Shown here piece by piece: positions 17,250 to 25,785 of a stretch of DNA of 62,279 bases; the first letter of the stretch is position 1; every line of letters begins with the position of its first letter. The position numbers and the translations under genes were made by a program. The stretch comes from an uncultured Porphyromonadaceae bacterium (lineage in GTDB: Bacteria; Bacteroidota; Bacteroidia; Bacteroidales; Muribaculaceae). Below the pieces are notes generated by a model, which had not been told where the DNA came from, made no database searches, and was given only the letters and a program-made list of their open reading frames with translations. The stretch covers positions 1-62,279 of the forward strand of contig URAU01000015.1 in the NCBI GenBank assembly GCA_900545955.1, written 5' to 3'.

Positions 17250-17777
17250 TCAGGGACGGATTACACGGTATTCGCCGTTGGGACCGGTGGCGATATTGTA
17301 GGTGCGGAGCACCCGGTAGTCGTCGCGCTCGGCCGCAGGACCCGCCGTGGGCTGCCCGTAGTTGTTGATTACGGAGTATCGGCTACCACAATGGGCGCAG
17401 AAGGCGTCGTTGCGGTCTTCATCGTAGGCGATGCGTATATCGGGCTTGCGCTCGACGGGGCACGACATATCGTAGGCCGCCGGGGCGCCGTTGATGTCGC
17501 CGACGAGAAGCACGCCGCCGTAGCCCGTCTGCGAAGCGGCCGAATAGTTGAATCCCTGGGGGAGCCGCTCGGAGAGGATAAACTCCCGGTGCTGGAGCGG
17601 AGCGGTCACACCCCATGTGCGCCAGTCGTGTTCAAAGGGGAACACAATCCAGACGCCGGCAGGAGGGAGGTCGTCGCTTACGTGCTTGCAGCCCTCTGCG
17701 GCCGCTCCGGCGGCAATGCAGACAGCCGCCACGGCAAGATTTCGGACCAAATTGCGGAATACTGTTAACATAACCAT
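17250..17777 (-). CDS. Rieske-like lipoprotein with incomplete cluster ligands
   Basis: A 175-residue protein with a hydrophobic N-terminal segment ending in GAAAEGC, a plausible but non-ideal lipoprotein signal. The C-terminal half looks like a Rieske iron-sulfur fold: AAYDMSCPVE, then FCAHCGSRYSVINNYGQPTAGPA. A true Rieske site needs CxH and CxxH; here the first histidine is absent and the second pair is CxxC, so only three cysteines remain in place. It could bind zinc or no metal. Similar ligand-poor proteins seem widespread in Bacteroides, though this is recollection. Start ATG 17777, with a second ATG at 17771. Confidence 0.6.
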   Translation of the reverse strand: MVMLTVFRNLVRNLAVAAVCIAAGAAAEGCKHVSDDLPPAGVWIVFPFEHDWRTWGVTAPLQHREFILSERLPQGFNYSAASQTGYGGVLLVGDINGAPAAYDMSCPVERKPDIRIAYDEDRNDAFCAHCGSRYSVINNYGQPTAGPAAERDDYRVLRTYNIATGPNGEYRVIRP

Positions 17778-17787
17778 TAAATAACCG

Positions 17788-17826
17788 AGGCGCGGCGCAC
17801 GGGGGTTAGACCTTTGCGTCGCGCCT
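17788..17826. other. Strong hairpin without U-tract
   Basis: Inverted repeat AGGCGCGGCGCA and TGCGTCGCGCCT (one G-T wobble) around a 15-nt loop, between the SRPBCC gene and the Rieske-like gene. Neither strand has a T-run after it, so it may stabilise mRNA ends or attenuate rather than terminate. Confidence 0.5.
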
Positions 17827-17866
17827 TCTATGGAATAACGTATGGGATATGACTTAAGTTGGCCGG

Positions 17867-18286
17867 TCAGTGGCTCAGACCTGCGATAAGTTCGCCGAAC
17901 TTGTCGGCCGCCTTCTGGAGCTGCGGCCCGATGAGCGGACGGAGCATGGCGGGAATCTCCACATCAATCTGGGTCTGCACCGACGATGAATCGGGTGTAA
18001 GAGGATTGATGTGCATCTCCATGGTGAGGGGAACAGGAGAGGACTTCGTACCGAACACGATTTTGCCGGGACGAACGCGCTCAACCACGGTAAATTCGAT
18101 GTCACCGACCTGAGGAGTCGTGATTTTGAGAGAATCGTTGGTAAACTGCACGTCGCCCACCTGAGCGCGCTGTTCGGCAGGGAGAGAATCGAGCACCCCC
18201 TGAAGATTATTGAGATTGCTGAACCGCTCGAAAAGCGTGTCGGCGCTTTTGCCCACGGTAGTCAGCGGGCTTTTATATGTTGCCAT
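17867..18286 (-). CDS. SRPBCC (START-like) family protein
   Basis: A 139-residue cytoplasmic protein with the layout of the SRPBCC/polyketide-cyclase fold: an N-terminal strand (YKSPLTTVGKSADTLFERFSNLNNLQGVLDSLP), antiparallel strands (DIEFTVVERVRPGKIVFGT, LTMEMHIN, SVQTQIDVEIPAML) and a long C-terminal helix (LIGPQLQKAADKFGELIAGL). Members bind hydrophobic ligands, but the ligand here is unknown. It lies 50 bp downstream of pyrE on the same strand, probably co-transcribed; this neighbourhood alone does not suggest a pyrimidine role. Confidence 0.75.
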   Translation of the reverse strand: MATYKSPLTTVGKSADTLFERFSNLNNLQGVLDSLPAEQRAQVGDVQFTNDSLKITTPQVGDIEFTVVERVRPGKIVFGTKSSPVPLTMEMHINPLTPDSSSVQTQIDVEIPAMLRPLIGPQLQKAADKFGELIAGLSH

Positions 18287-18336
18287 TTGTCGGTGTTTTA
18301 CGGATTATTGAAAGGAAGGACCCGGCAGAGTGAGCA

Positions 18337-18990
18337 TCACTCGATACCGGCGTCGCGGAGAGGAGCCCAGTTGGCGGGATCCTTGCGCCACTGCTGGAGC
18401 GTGGCGATATCGCTCTCGGCGATAAAACCCGTGGAAAGGGCCACTTCAAGCAGAGCATCGTAGTTGCTGAGCGTCATGAGCTTGATTCCGGCCTCGCGGA
18501 AACGCTTTTCGGCGATGGGGAAGCCGTAGGTAAACATGGCCACCATGCCGACAACCTCGCCACCGGCCATCTTGATGGCGTCGGCAGCCTTCAGACTGCT
18601 CATTCCGGTGGATACAAGGTCCTCGATGATGAGCACCTTCTGGCCGTGCTGCAGCGAACCTTCGATTAGATTCTCCAGGCCATGGTCCTTGGGAGTGGAG
18701 CGTACATATATATAAGGGAGGCCGAGATTATCGGCTACCAGAGCGCCCTGCGCGATTGCACCTGTGGCCACACCGGCTATAACGTCGGGCTTCTCGAAAT
18801 TCTCGAGGATAATGCGGCTGAGCTCGGTCTTGATGAAAGAGCGCACTTCGGGGTATGAGAGTGTGCGTCGGTTGTCGGTGTAAATAGGAGAATTCCAGCC
18901 GGATGCCCAGGTAAACGGGTTTTCAGGCTGGAGCTTTATGGCACTCACTTTCAACAGTTTCTCTGCAAGAAGGCGTTCGAGTTTTTTCAT
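18337..18990 (-). CDS. pyrE: Orotate phosphoribosyltransferase
   Basis: A 217-residue enzyme of pyrimidine synthesis joining orotate and PRPP to give orotidine 5'-phosphate. Visible features are the N-terminal LLKVSAIKLQPENPFTWASGWNSPIYTDNR, the catalytic loop with STPKDHG, and the PRPP-binding motif VLIIEDLVSTGMSSLKAAD. The start is ATG 18990 (MKKLERLLAEKLL); 32 codons upstream in frame belong to the leader. A TAATTTTG -7 box at 19074-19081 fits a leader of about 80 nt. It heads a leftward group with the SRPBCC and Rieske-like genes. Confidence 0.95.
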   Translation of the reverse strand: MKKLERLLAEKLLKVSAIKLQPENPFTWASGWNSPIYTDNRRTLSYPEVRSFIKTELSRIILENFEKPDVIAGVATGAIAQGALVADNLGLPYIYVRSTPKDHGLENLIEGSLQHGQKVLIIEDLVSTGMSSLKAADAIKMAGGEVVGMVAMFTYGFPIAEKRFREAGIKLMTLSNYDALLEVALSTGFIAESDIATLQQWRKDPANWAPLRDAGIE

Positions 18991-19073
18991 TTTAGCAGTT
19001 GGTTGGTGTTTCCGGATGATGAATAGCGGGCTGCGATTGTGGCGGTAACTGCCATAACTTGTAACCCACGCTA

Positions 19074-19081
19074 CAAAATTA
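19074..19081 (-). promoter_or_regulatory. -7 box for pyrE
   Basis: Reads TAATTTTG on the minus strand, 83 bp before ATG 18990. No -33 TTG at the ideal spacing was seen. The opposite-strand promoter for the GtrA gene lies about 150 bp away in the same divergent gap (18991-19336). Confidence 0.5.
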
Positions 19082-19232
19082 ATCAAAATTCCGCAAACCG
19101 ACGGCTACGGCGAGCCTAAAAAAATTCTTATCGCATAAAATTTCCGATTTTTAGGTATTTTTGTGAATTCCTGCTCTATTTTGCTATGCTTCGATTTTAT
19201 TTGGAGTACAGGGGCGGCGGGGGGAGAGGCGG

Positions 19233-19264
19233 TTTTGGAAGTTTTGAGGAAATTCTTAACTTTG
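19233..19264 (+). promoter_or_regulatory. Promoter of the GtrA / lipid gene cluster
   Basis: A TTTTG -33 element and TAACTTTG -7 element are 19 bp apart. The predicted start of transcription near 19270 lies about 67 bp upstream of ATG 19337. A second, weaker -7 box (TATTTTTG) lies at 19156-19163. Confidence 0.75.
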
Positions 19265-19336
19265 CAGGTTGGAAGGAGACTGATGGGGTGCCCGGGCTTT
19301 AGGCCGCCAGCATTCCCGAGCCAATCAGAAAGGAAA

Positions 19337-20056
19337 ATGAACCAACCCACCAGACAGCATACTAACACAACGGAACGCACTGAGCCCCAGGCCGCCGATT
19401 CTACGCCCGAACAGGGCACCCCGACGGGGGGCGCTGCGGGGGGCAACGGCTCGATGAGCCATAGGCTCGCCGACAAATTCATGCACGGAAAGGGGATTTT
19501 CACTTTCCTCCGCTCTTCCGTATCGAGCCAGATTGCATCGTGGACCGACATGGGCATAGCGTTCGTGTTTTTCGCATGGGTGCTCCGTCCGCTCGGGGGC
19601 GATCCGCTACGCCAGTTCTTCGCCACGGCCATAGGTCTGGTTGTAGGAGGGGTTGTAAATTGCTGCATCAACTATAAATTCACTTTCCGCGCCGAGAACT
19701 GCCCGGTAAAGGCTGTAGCGGTAAAGTATCTCCTGATATGGGGAGGAAGCTTCGTTCTCAACCTGACAGGTACCACGGTGCTGACCCACATGCTGCAGTC
19801 AATCGATTATCTGCACTCCATAGGCATAAAGGACGACGGTATATTCGCATTCTCACGCCTTACGGTCAGCCTGGCAGTAAGCCTGGCATGGAACTTCCTG
19901 CTACAGAAAAACTTCGTATACGTTCCCACGAAATTCGACCCCTATGCAATCCGGGCCGTCGACTTCGTGACTTTCCACAACAGCCGCCACCACGGCGACA
20001 GCAACCACACCAACCAGTCAAACTCCTCCAGCAAAACCTCTCCCGCCACCGATTGA
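19337..20056 (+). CDS. GtrA family membrane protein
   Basis: A 239-residue protein: a hydrophilic N-terminal 50 residues rich in P, T and G, then four membrane segments typical of GtrA (around SSQIASWTDMGIAFVFFAWVL, IGLVVGGVVNCCINYKFTF, VKYLLIWGGSFVLNLTGTT, LTVSLAVSLAWNFLLQKNFVY) and a histidine/asparagine-rich tail. GtrA proteins are proposed to flip lipid-linked sugars, but several act in other lipid pathways. ATG 19337 is chosen because it follows AAAGGAAA and lies downstream of a good promoter. The next gene starts 1 bp after its stop, so translation is coupled. Confidence 0.85.
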   Translation: MNQPTRQHTNTTERTEPQAADSTPEQGTPTGGAAGGNGSMSHRLADKFMHGKGIFTFLRSSVSSQIASWTDMGIAFVFFAWVLRPLGGDPLRQFFATAIGLVVGGVVNCCINYKFTFRAENCPVKAVAVKYLLIWGGSFVLNLTGTTVLTHMLQSIDYLHSIGIKDDGIFAFSRLTVSLAVSLAWNFLLQKNFVYVPTKFDPYAIRAVDFVTFHNSRHHGDSNHTNQSNSSSKTSPATD

Positions 20057-20057
20057 A

Positions 20058-20744
20058 ATGAGCAATAAAAACGTCTATCAGAAAGAGCGCGACGGCCTCC
20101 AGCAAGGCATATACCGCGTCATCAACCCTATCGTGCGTCTGCTTATCCGCATGGGCGTCACCCCCAACATGGTGACCACCATCGGACTGCTGGGCAACAT
20201 CGCCTCGGCTATAATCATAGCCTACGCAGGCTATGAAAGCTACACCACCGGCTCGCCGCGATTCGATCTGATCACAATCGCAGGGGTGGTGACCATCGTT
20301 TTCTCGCTCTTCGACATGCTCGACGGCCAGGTGGCGCGTCTGGGCAATATGGTAAGCCGTTTCGGCGCGCTCTACGACTCTGTGCTCGACCGCTATTGCG
20401 AGCTCTTCACCGTCGGCGCCCTCAGCTACTACCTCATAATGAACGGCTACGTAATCGGCGCTCTCATCGCCTTCCTGGCGCTTGTGGGCTCGGTGATGGT
20501 GAGCTACGTGCGCGCACGCGCCGAGGGTGTGGGTCTGGAATGCAAGGTAGGCTTCATGCAGCGCCCGGAGCGTGTGGTCGTCACATCCATCGGCTGTCTG
20601 GCCTGCGGCATCGTGGGGCTGTGCTGTCCCGACGCGGCCAACACCGCATTTACCATCCTCATTGTGGCAATGGCTGTGATAGCCGTTTTCGCCAACCTAA
20701 CCGCTTTCGCCCGTGTGGACGTGTGCCGCAAAGGTCTGAAATAA
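20058..20744 (+). CDS. CDP-alcohol phosphatidyltransferase (possible phosphatidylinositol-phosphate synthase)
   Basis: A 228-residue membrane enzyme with the complete CDP-alcohol phosphotransferase signature DMLDGQVARLGNMVSRFG followed by ALYDSVLD, containing all four catalytic aspartates. An amphipathic N-terminal helix and about five or six membrane helices complete the fold. The reaction replaces CMP of CDP-diacylglycerol with an alcohol. Its position between a GtrA gene and a PAP2/AUR1-like gene recalls the Bacteroides inositol-lipid cluster, where the corresponding enzyme uses inositol 3-phosphate. Glycerol-phosphate or serine cannot be excluded from the motif alone. Start ATG 20058, 1 bp after the preceding stop. 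Confidence 0.88.
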   Translation: MSNKNVYQKERDGLQQGIYRVINPIVRLLIRMGVTPNMVTTIGLLGNIASAIIIAYAGYESYTTGSPRFDLITIAGVVTIVFSLFDMLDGQVARLGNMVSRFGALYDSVLDRYCELFTVGALSYYLIMNGYVIGALIAFLALVGSVMVSYVRARAEGVGLECKVGFMQRPERVVVTSIGCLACGIVGLCCPDAANTAFTILIVAMAVIAVFANLTAFARVDVCRKGLK

Positions 20745-20793
20745 CGAGGCTGACATACGTCGCGCCCTCTCCACACCACAACAACAATCCGAG

Positions 20794-21720
20794 ATGCCAA
20801 CTAAAAAAGAGTCGCTAATAACCGTCTGCGCCCTGGCCGTGTGGCTGGCGGTGACGGCCATGTGTGTGGGGTTCCGCCCCGAGCATATCTGGATGGCTCT
20901 GCTGATTGGCGCGCTCTTTTTCGTATGCGGCACCACGCGTCGACTGGTGGTGGCGCTCCTCCCCTTCATAGTGTTCGGTATAAGCTACGACTGGATGAAC
21001 ATAGTCCACAACTACGAAGTCAACACAGTCGACATTCAGGGAATCAACGACGCGGAGCGCTCGCTTTTCGGCATAGCTACCGACGGGGGGATACTCACTC
21101 CCAACGAATTCTTCGCTCAGCACACGTCGCGACTGATGGATTTTCTGGGAGGAGTGTTCTATCTATGCTGGGTACCGGTGCCGATAGCATTCGGGCTCTG
21201 GCTGTATTTCACCCGGCAGGAAAAAACATATCTTCACTTCTCGCTGGTATTTCTGCTGGTGAACTTCATCGGTTTCGCCGGCTACTATATTCATCCGGCT
21301 GCTCCACCCTGGTACATAGCCAAGTACGGCGCTGAATTCCTGCTGGGCACCCCGGGCGACACGGCCGGCCTCGGCGCATTCGACGAGATGACCGGCCTGG
21401 GAATATTCAACGGCCTCTACGGGCGTAACTCCAACGTATTCGCAGCCGTGCCCAGTCTGCATTCCGCCTACACGCTCGTGGCATTCATCTACTCGCTGCG
21501 CAGCCGCAGCCCGTGGTGGATGCGCGCACTGCTGGGTGTAATCACTCTCGGAATATGGTTTACGGCCGTCTATACCTCCCATCATTACATTATCGACGTG
21601 CTGCTCGGGATCGGGTGCGCGCTTCTTGGCTTCGCAGTGTTTGAATTCGCACTGATGCGCATTCCGGCTTTCAGCCGCTTTATCGCAAGATACGCCGCCT
21701 ATATCGCTCCACGCAAATAA
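20794..21720 (+). CDS. PAP2-superfamily, AUR1/inositol phosphorylceramide synthase-like
   Basis: A 308-residue integral membrane protein with about six to eight membrane helices. The catalytic parts of the lipid-phosphate phosphatase/phosphotransferase fold are visible: HPAAPPWY, then AAVPSLHSAYTLV with the first histidine and SHHYIIDVLLG with the second histidine and aspartate. The HPAAPPWY block is characteristic of the AUR1/IPC-synthase branch, which moves inositol phosphate from phosphatidylinositol to ceramide. Bacteroidales make sphingolipids, so a bacterial inositol sphingolipid is a plausible product. Start ATG 20794, 49 bp after the previous gene. The donor and acceptor are inferred. 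Confidence 0.82.
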   Translation: MPTKKESLITVCALAVWLAVTAMCVGFRPEHIWMALLIGALFFVCGTTRRLVVALLPFIVFGISYDWMNIVHNYEVNTVDIQGINDAERSLFGIATDGGILTPNEFFAQHTSRLMDFLGGVFYLCWVPVPIAFGLWLYFTRQEKTYLHFSLVFLLVNFIGFAGYYIHPAAPPWYIAKYGAEFLLGTPGDTAGLGAFDEMTGLGIFNGLYGRNSNVFAAVPSLHSAYTLVAFIYSLRSRSPWWMRALLGVITLGIWFTAVYTSHHYIIDVLLGIGCALLGFAVFEFALMRIPAFSRFIARYAAYIAPRK

Positions 21721-21797
21721 AGAGTCTGCCGATACTTAAGAGATTCCGCCGCACGCTTACTTTTTTCCGCAACTTACTGCAATCCAAACAGACGGAC

Positions 21798-22895
21798 ATG
21801 GTGTTATATCTGAAAACACCACGCTTCAACATGTCTGATTCGCCATCACATCCACGCCGCCACCACAGGGATACCGCCGGCAAAATAATCAAGATTGCAG
21901 TGCCGCTGGCCATATCGGCGGTGCTGATTGCGTGGCTTTTCCATAAAATCGACATGGCGCGCGTGGAGCAGATAATACGCCAGGGAGTGAAGTGGCAGTA
22001 TATCGGCGCCATGATGGTGATAACGGTGCTCAGCCATATAATCCGCGGTATAAGGTGGGGTATTCAGCTGCGTGCGGCGGGTATACCGCGCATTCCAGCC
22101 GTAGCCGAAAGCGTCTCGATATTCGGAGCTTACGCGCTTAACCTCATATTTCCATATCTCGGCGAAGCGTGGCGCTGCGTCTACATTTCGAAACGCGAGG
22201 GAGTAAAACTATCGACCGTGGTAGGCACGGACATCGGCGACCGCGCCTCCGACGGAATCATGATTCTGCTCTTTGTGGTGGCGACATCGTTTGTGGCGCG
22301 TCCGGCCCTCGATCATTTCTTCCGTAAATATCCCATAGGCGAGAGCGTGGAGCACTTCTTCACTCACGGCGCCGTATGGATCTGGGTTCTCGGCATTCTG
22401 GCACTACTCGCCGTACTCGACTACGCTTTCCGCCACACGCCGACGGTTCAGGGCATCAACGCAAGTATGCTGCGCATGTGGCGGGGCTTCGCCGTATTGT
22501 TCCACATGAAGGGTACGGGTCTGTATCTGATTCTCACACTGGGCATCTGGACGTGCTATTTCTTCGAGACTTACGTCTGCTTTTTCGCTTTCCCGTTCAC
22601 CCGCGAACTGGTGTTCGATTCCACCTACCTGCTGGGAATCGTGCCGGGGATGGTGGTGTTCGTGTTCGGGTCGTGCAGCATGGCCGTGCCGTCGAACGGT
22701 GGCCTGGGGCCATGGAATCTCGCCGTGATGTTCGCACTTACGCTCTATGGCGTCGGAGCCAACGACGCGGCCGCCTATGCCCTTGTATGCTGGAGTTTTC
22801 AGGCGCTTATTCAGATGCTTTCCGGTATTTTCGGAGCATTCTACATAATGTGGGACCGGCACCGCCGACCTTATTCCAAAGCGGTGGAGGAATAG
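21798..22895 (+). CDS. Lysylphosphatidylglycerol synthase TM-domain / flippase-like protein
   Basis: A 365-residue protein with about eight membrane helices and the pattern of the LPG_synthase_TM / UPF0104 (AglD-like) family: DMARVEQIIRQGVKWQYIG, the SIFGAYALNLIFPYLGEAWRCVYISKREG region and the conserved VPSNGGLGPWNLAVMF near the end. It lacks the soluble aminoacyl-transferase domain of MprF, so it is more likely a lipid-moving or membrane accessory protein. It follows the PAP2-like gene by 77 bp and probably belongs with the lipid cluster. An alternative start is ATG 21831 (MSDSPSHPRR), equally plausible. Confidence 0.8.
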   Translation: MVLYLKTPRFNMSDSPSHPRRHHRDTAGKIIKIAVPLAISAVLIAWLFHKIDMARVEQIIRQGVKWQYIGAMMVITVLSHIIRGIRWGIQLRAAGIPRIPAVAESVSIFGAYALNLIFPYLGEAWRCVYISKREGVKLSTVVGTDIGDRASDGIMILLFVVATSFVARPALDHFFRKYPIGESVEHFFTHGAVWIWVLGILALLAVLDYAFRHTPTVQGINASMLRMWRGFAVLFHMKGTGLYLILTLGIWTCYFFETYVCFFAFPFTRELVFDSTYLLGIVPGMVVFVFGSCSMAVPSNGGLGPWNLAVMFALTLYGVGANDAAAYALVCWSFQALIQMLSGIFGAFYIMWDRHRRPYSKAVEE

Positions 22896-22917
22896 CCGGG
22901 ATTTCATAAATTTTTCT

Positions 22918-22925
22918 TATCTTTG
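22918..22925 (+). promoter_or_regulatory. -7 box upstream of the DUF1846 gene
   Basis: TATCTTTG, 98 bp before ATG 23024. No good -33 TTG was seen at the right spacing. The likely leader contains a small hairpin (GATGAG / CTCATC) near 22984. Confidence 0.5.
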
Positions 22926-23023
22926 CAGAAACGATGACCTCCCATATCCGCGCCATTCCCTGCATGCCAAAGCGATAAAAGGGCGATGAGTGGCATCTCA
23001 TCGTTATCCGGACAAAAGTAAGA

Positions 23024-24496
23024 ATGAAAACAGGATTCGACAACGACAAATACCTCCGCATCCAGTCGGAACACATACGCGAGCGCATCGCCAAGTTCGG
23101 CAACAAGCTCTATCTGGAACTGGGCGGCAAGCTTTTCGACGACTACCACGCCAGCCGCGTGCTTCCGGGCTTCCAGCCTGACAGCAAGCTGCGCATGCTC
23201 GGGCAGCTGGCCGACAAGGCCGAGATAGTCATCGTGATTTCCGCACGCGACATCGAGAAAAACAAGGTACGTCAGGATCTGGGCATAACCTACGATATGG
23301 ACGTGCTCCGTCTGCGCGAGGCCTTCATCGGCCGCGGATTCATGGTAAACTCGGTGGTGATAACCCACTACAACGGCCAGAGCAGCGCCGACGCCTTCCG
23401 CCAACGCCTGGAGCGTATGGGAGTGACCACCTACTGCCACTATACCATCGAGGGCTACCCCACCAACGTGGATCTCATCGACTCCGACGAGGGGTTCGGC
23501 CGCAACGACTACATCGAGACCACGCGACCGCTTGTAATCGTCACGGCCCCCGGCCCCGGAAGCGGCAAGATGGCAGTATGCCTCAGCCAGCTCTACAACG
23601 AGCACAAGCGCGGCATCGAGGCCGGCTACGCCAAGTTCGAGACCTTCCCGGTCTGGAGCCTGCCGCTGAAGCATCCGGTCAACATCGCCTACGAGGCTGC
23701 TACGGCCGACCTCAACGACGTAAACATGATCGACCCCTTCCACCTGGAGGCTTACGGCAAGACTGCCATCAACTATAATCGCGACATAGAGATATTCCCG
23801 GTGCTAAACGCCCTCTTCGAGGGAATCTACGGCGAGAATCCATATAAATCGCCCACCGACATGGGCGTGAACATGGTAGGGTTCTGCATAAGCGACGACG
23901 ACGTATGCTGCGACGCCTCGCGCCAGGAGATAATCCGCCGCTACTTCACAGCCCTGAACCGCATGGCCCAGGGCGAAGGCAACGAGGCCGAGGTAAGCAA
24001 GACGTCGCTGCTGCTCAAGCAGGCGAAGATTGACCTGGGCTACCGTCGCCCCATAGCCGCCGCACGCGAGCGCGCGGACCGCAGCGGAGTGCCGGCCTCG
24101 GCAATCGAACTGCCCGACGGCACCATCATCACCGCAGAAACCAGCGCCCTGCTCGGACCCAGCGCAGCCTTGATTCTCAACGCCGTGAAACACCTCGCCG
24201 GAATCGACCACCAGGTCAAGCTGATTCCCCAGCACATGATCGAGCCGATACAGCATACCAAAACGAGCTATCTGCGCTCCAACAACCCGCGGTTGCACAC
24301 CGACGAGGTGCTCGTGGCACTTTCGGTGCTCAGCCCTCACGACGACAACTGCCGGCGCGCCCTGGAGCAACTCCCGGCCCTGCGCGGTTGCCAGATGCAC
24401 TCCACGGTGATGCTCGGCGAGGTAGACCACAAAATTTTCAAGAAACTCGGAGTGGGCCTCACTTGCGACCCGGCCCGGAAAACCCAAAAGATATAA
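23024..24496 (+). CDS. DUF1846 family protein
   Basis: A 490-residue cytoplasmic protein, normal length for DUF1846, a family of unknown function found in many anaerobes. Its signatures are seen: MKTGFDNDKYLRIQSEHI at the start, GGKLFDDYHASRVLPGF, the P-loop-like TAPGPGSGKMAVCLSQLYNE and FETFPVWSLPLKHPVN. The glycine-rich GPGSGK suggests phosphate or nucleotide binding. It is followed 22 bp later by an aminotransferase on the same strand, so the two may share a transcript, but this does not define a function. Confidence 0.92.
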   Translation: MKTGFDNDKYLRIQSEHIRERIAKFGNKLYLELGGKLFDDYHASRVLPGFQPDSKLRMLGQLADKAEIVIVISARDIEKNKVRQDLGITYDMDVLRLREAFIGRGFMVNSVVITHYNGQSSADAFRQRLERMGVTTYCHYTIEGYPTNVDLIDSDEGFGRNDYIETTRPLVIVTAPGPGSGKMAVCLSQLYNEHKRGIEAGYAKFETFPVWSLPLKHPVNIAYEAATADLNDVNMIDPFHLEAYGKTAINYNRDIEIFPVLNALFEGIYGENPYKSPTDMGVNMVGFCISDDDVCCDASRQEIIRRYFTALNRMAQGEGNEAEVSKTSLLLKQAKIDLGYRRPIAAARERADRSGVPASAIELPDGTIITAETSALLGPSAALILNAVKHLAGIDHQVKLIPQHMIEPIQHTKTSYLRSNNPRLHTDEVLVALSVLSPHDDNCRRALEQLPALRGCQMHSTVMLGEVDHKIFKKLGVGLTCDPARKTQKI

Positions 24497-24518
24497 ACCT
24501 CTCAATCCAACCTTAGCT

Positions 24519-25766
24519 ATGCCAAAAGTATCGCAACGCGGCGAAATAATGCCCGCATCGCCTATCCGGCGGCTCGGCCCCCTGTATCAGGACGCCGTAG
24601 ACCGCGGTCTGAAAGTTTACCGCCTGAACATCGGGCAGCCTGACCTGCCCACACCTCAGGAGGGACTCGACGCATTGAAAAAGATTGACCGCACAGTGCT
24701 GGAATACAGTCCTTCGGAGGGGCTGCATTCGCTGCGCGAAAAGCTCCGCGAATACTACCACCGCTTCAACATCGACGTCGAGGTCGACGACATCATCGTG
24801 ACGGCCGGGGGCTCCGAGGCCGTGCTCTTCGCCTTTATGGCATGCCTCGATCCCGGCGACGAGATAATCGTGCCCGAACCGGCCTACGCCAACTACATGG
24901 CTTTTGCCATCTCGGCCGGAGCGAAAATCGTGACCATCCCCTCGAGCATCGAAAACGGCTTCGAGCTTCCGCCCGTCGAGAAATTCGAAGAACTCATCAC
25001 TCCGCGCACCAAAGGCATCCTGATCTGCAACCCCAACAACCCCACGGGCTATCTCTACACCATGAAAGAGATGTTGCAGATACGCGACCTTGTGCTCAAG
25101 CACGATCTCTTCCTCTTCTCCGACGAGGTATACCGCGAATTCTGCTACACCGGCGCTCCCTACATCTCCGCCTTCCATCTTCCCGGCATCGAGGAAAAAG
25201 TGGTGCTCATAGATTCAGTATCGAAACGCTACAACGAGTGCGGCATCCGCGTGGGTGCCCTCATCACCAAGCACAAGGAGCTGAAAAAGAACGTGATGAA
25301 ATTCTGTCAGGCTCGCCTCAGCCCTCCCCTGTTAGGTCAGATTGTGGCCGAGGCCTCAATCGACACCTCGAAGGAATATATGCTTGCCACATACAACGAA
25401 TATGTGGAGCGCCGTAAATTCCTGATCGACCGCCTGAACCGCATTCCGGGCTGTTATACCCCCATCCCCATGGGCGCCTTCTACACTGTGGTCCGCCTCC
25501 CGGTCGACGACGCCGACCGCTTCTGCGAATGGTGTCTGCGCGACTTCTCATGGGAAGGGCAGACCATCTTCATGGCGCCGGCCTCCGGCTTCTATACCAC
25601 TCCGGGCATGGGACGCGACGAAGTGCGTATGGCCTACGTGCTCAACAAGCAGGACCTCGGAAAAGCCATGGAAGTGCTCCGCCATGCCCTCGAGGCCTAC
25701 AATGCCCTTCCCGAACATCAGAAACCCGAGCCAAAGAAAGCCGAAGCCACGCCAGCCGAGGCCTGA
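24519..25766 (+). CDS. Fold-type I PLP-dependent aminotransferase
   Basis: A 415-residue class I/II aminotransferase related to aspartate aminotransferase. Seen are LNIGQPDLPTP near the N-terminus, the PLP-contact region TAGGSEAVLFAFMACLDPGDEI, the substrate/cofactor motif NPNNPTGYL, SDEVYREF, and the PLP-binding lysine in DSVSKRYNECGIRVGAL. The conserved arginine region GRDEVRMAYVL lies near the end. The amino donor cannot be told from sequence. A 20-residue tail rich in K, P, E and A extends past the fold. Start ATG 24519. Confidence 0.92.
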   Translation: MPKVSQRGEIMPASPIRRLGPLYQDAVDRGLKVYRLNIGQPDLPTPQEGLDALKKIDRTVLEYSPSEGLHSLREKLREYYHRFNIDVEVDDIIVTAGGSEAVLFAFMACLDPGDEIIVPEPAYANYMAFAISAGAKIVTIPSSIENGFELPPVEKFEELITPRTKGILICNPNNPTGYLYTMKEMLQIRDLVLKHDLFLFSDEVYREFCYTGAPYISAFHLPGIEEKVVLIDSVSKRYNECGIRVGALITKHKELKKNVMKFCQARLSPPLLGQIVAEASIDTSKEYMLATYNEYVERRKFLIDRLNRIPGCYTPIPMGAFYTVVRLPVDDADRFCEWCLRDFSWEGQTIFMAPASGFYTTPGMGRDEVRMAYVLNKQDLGKAMEVLRHALEAYNALPEHQKPEPKKAEATPAEA

Positions 25767-25785
25767 GCATTCATAAACCTGAAGC

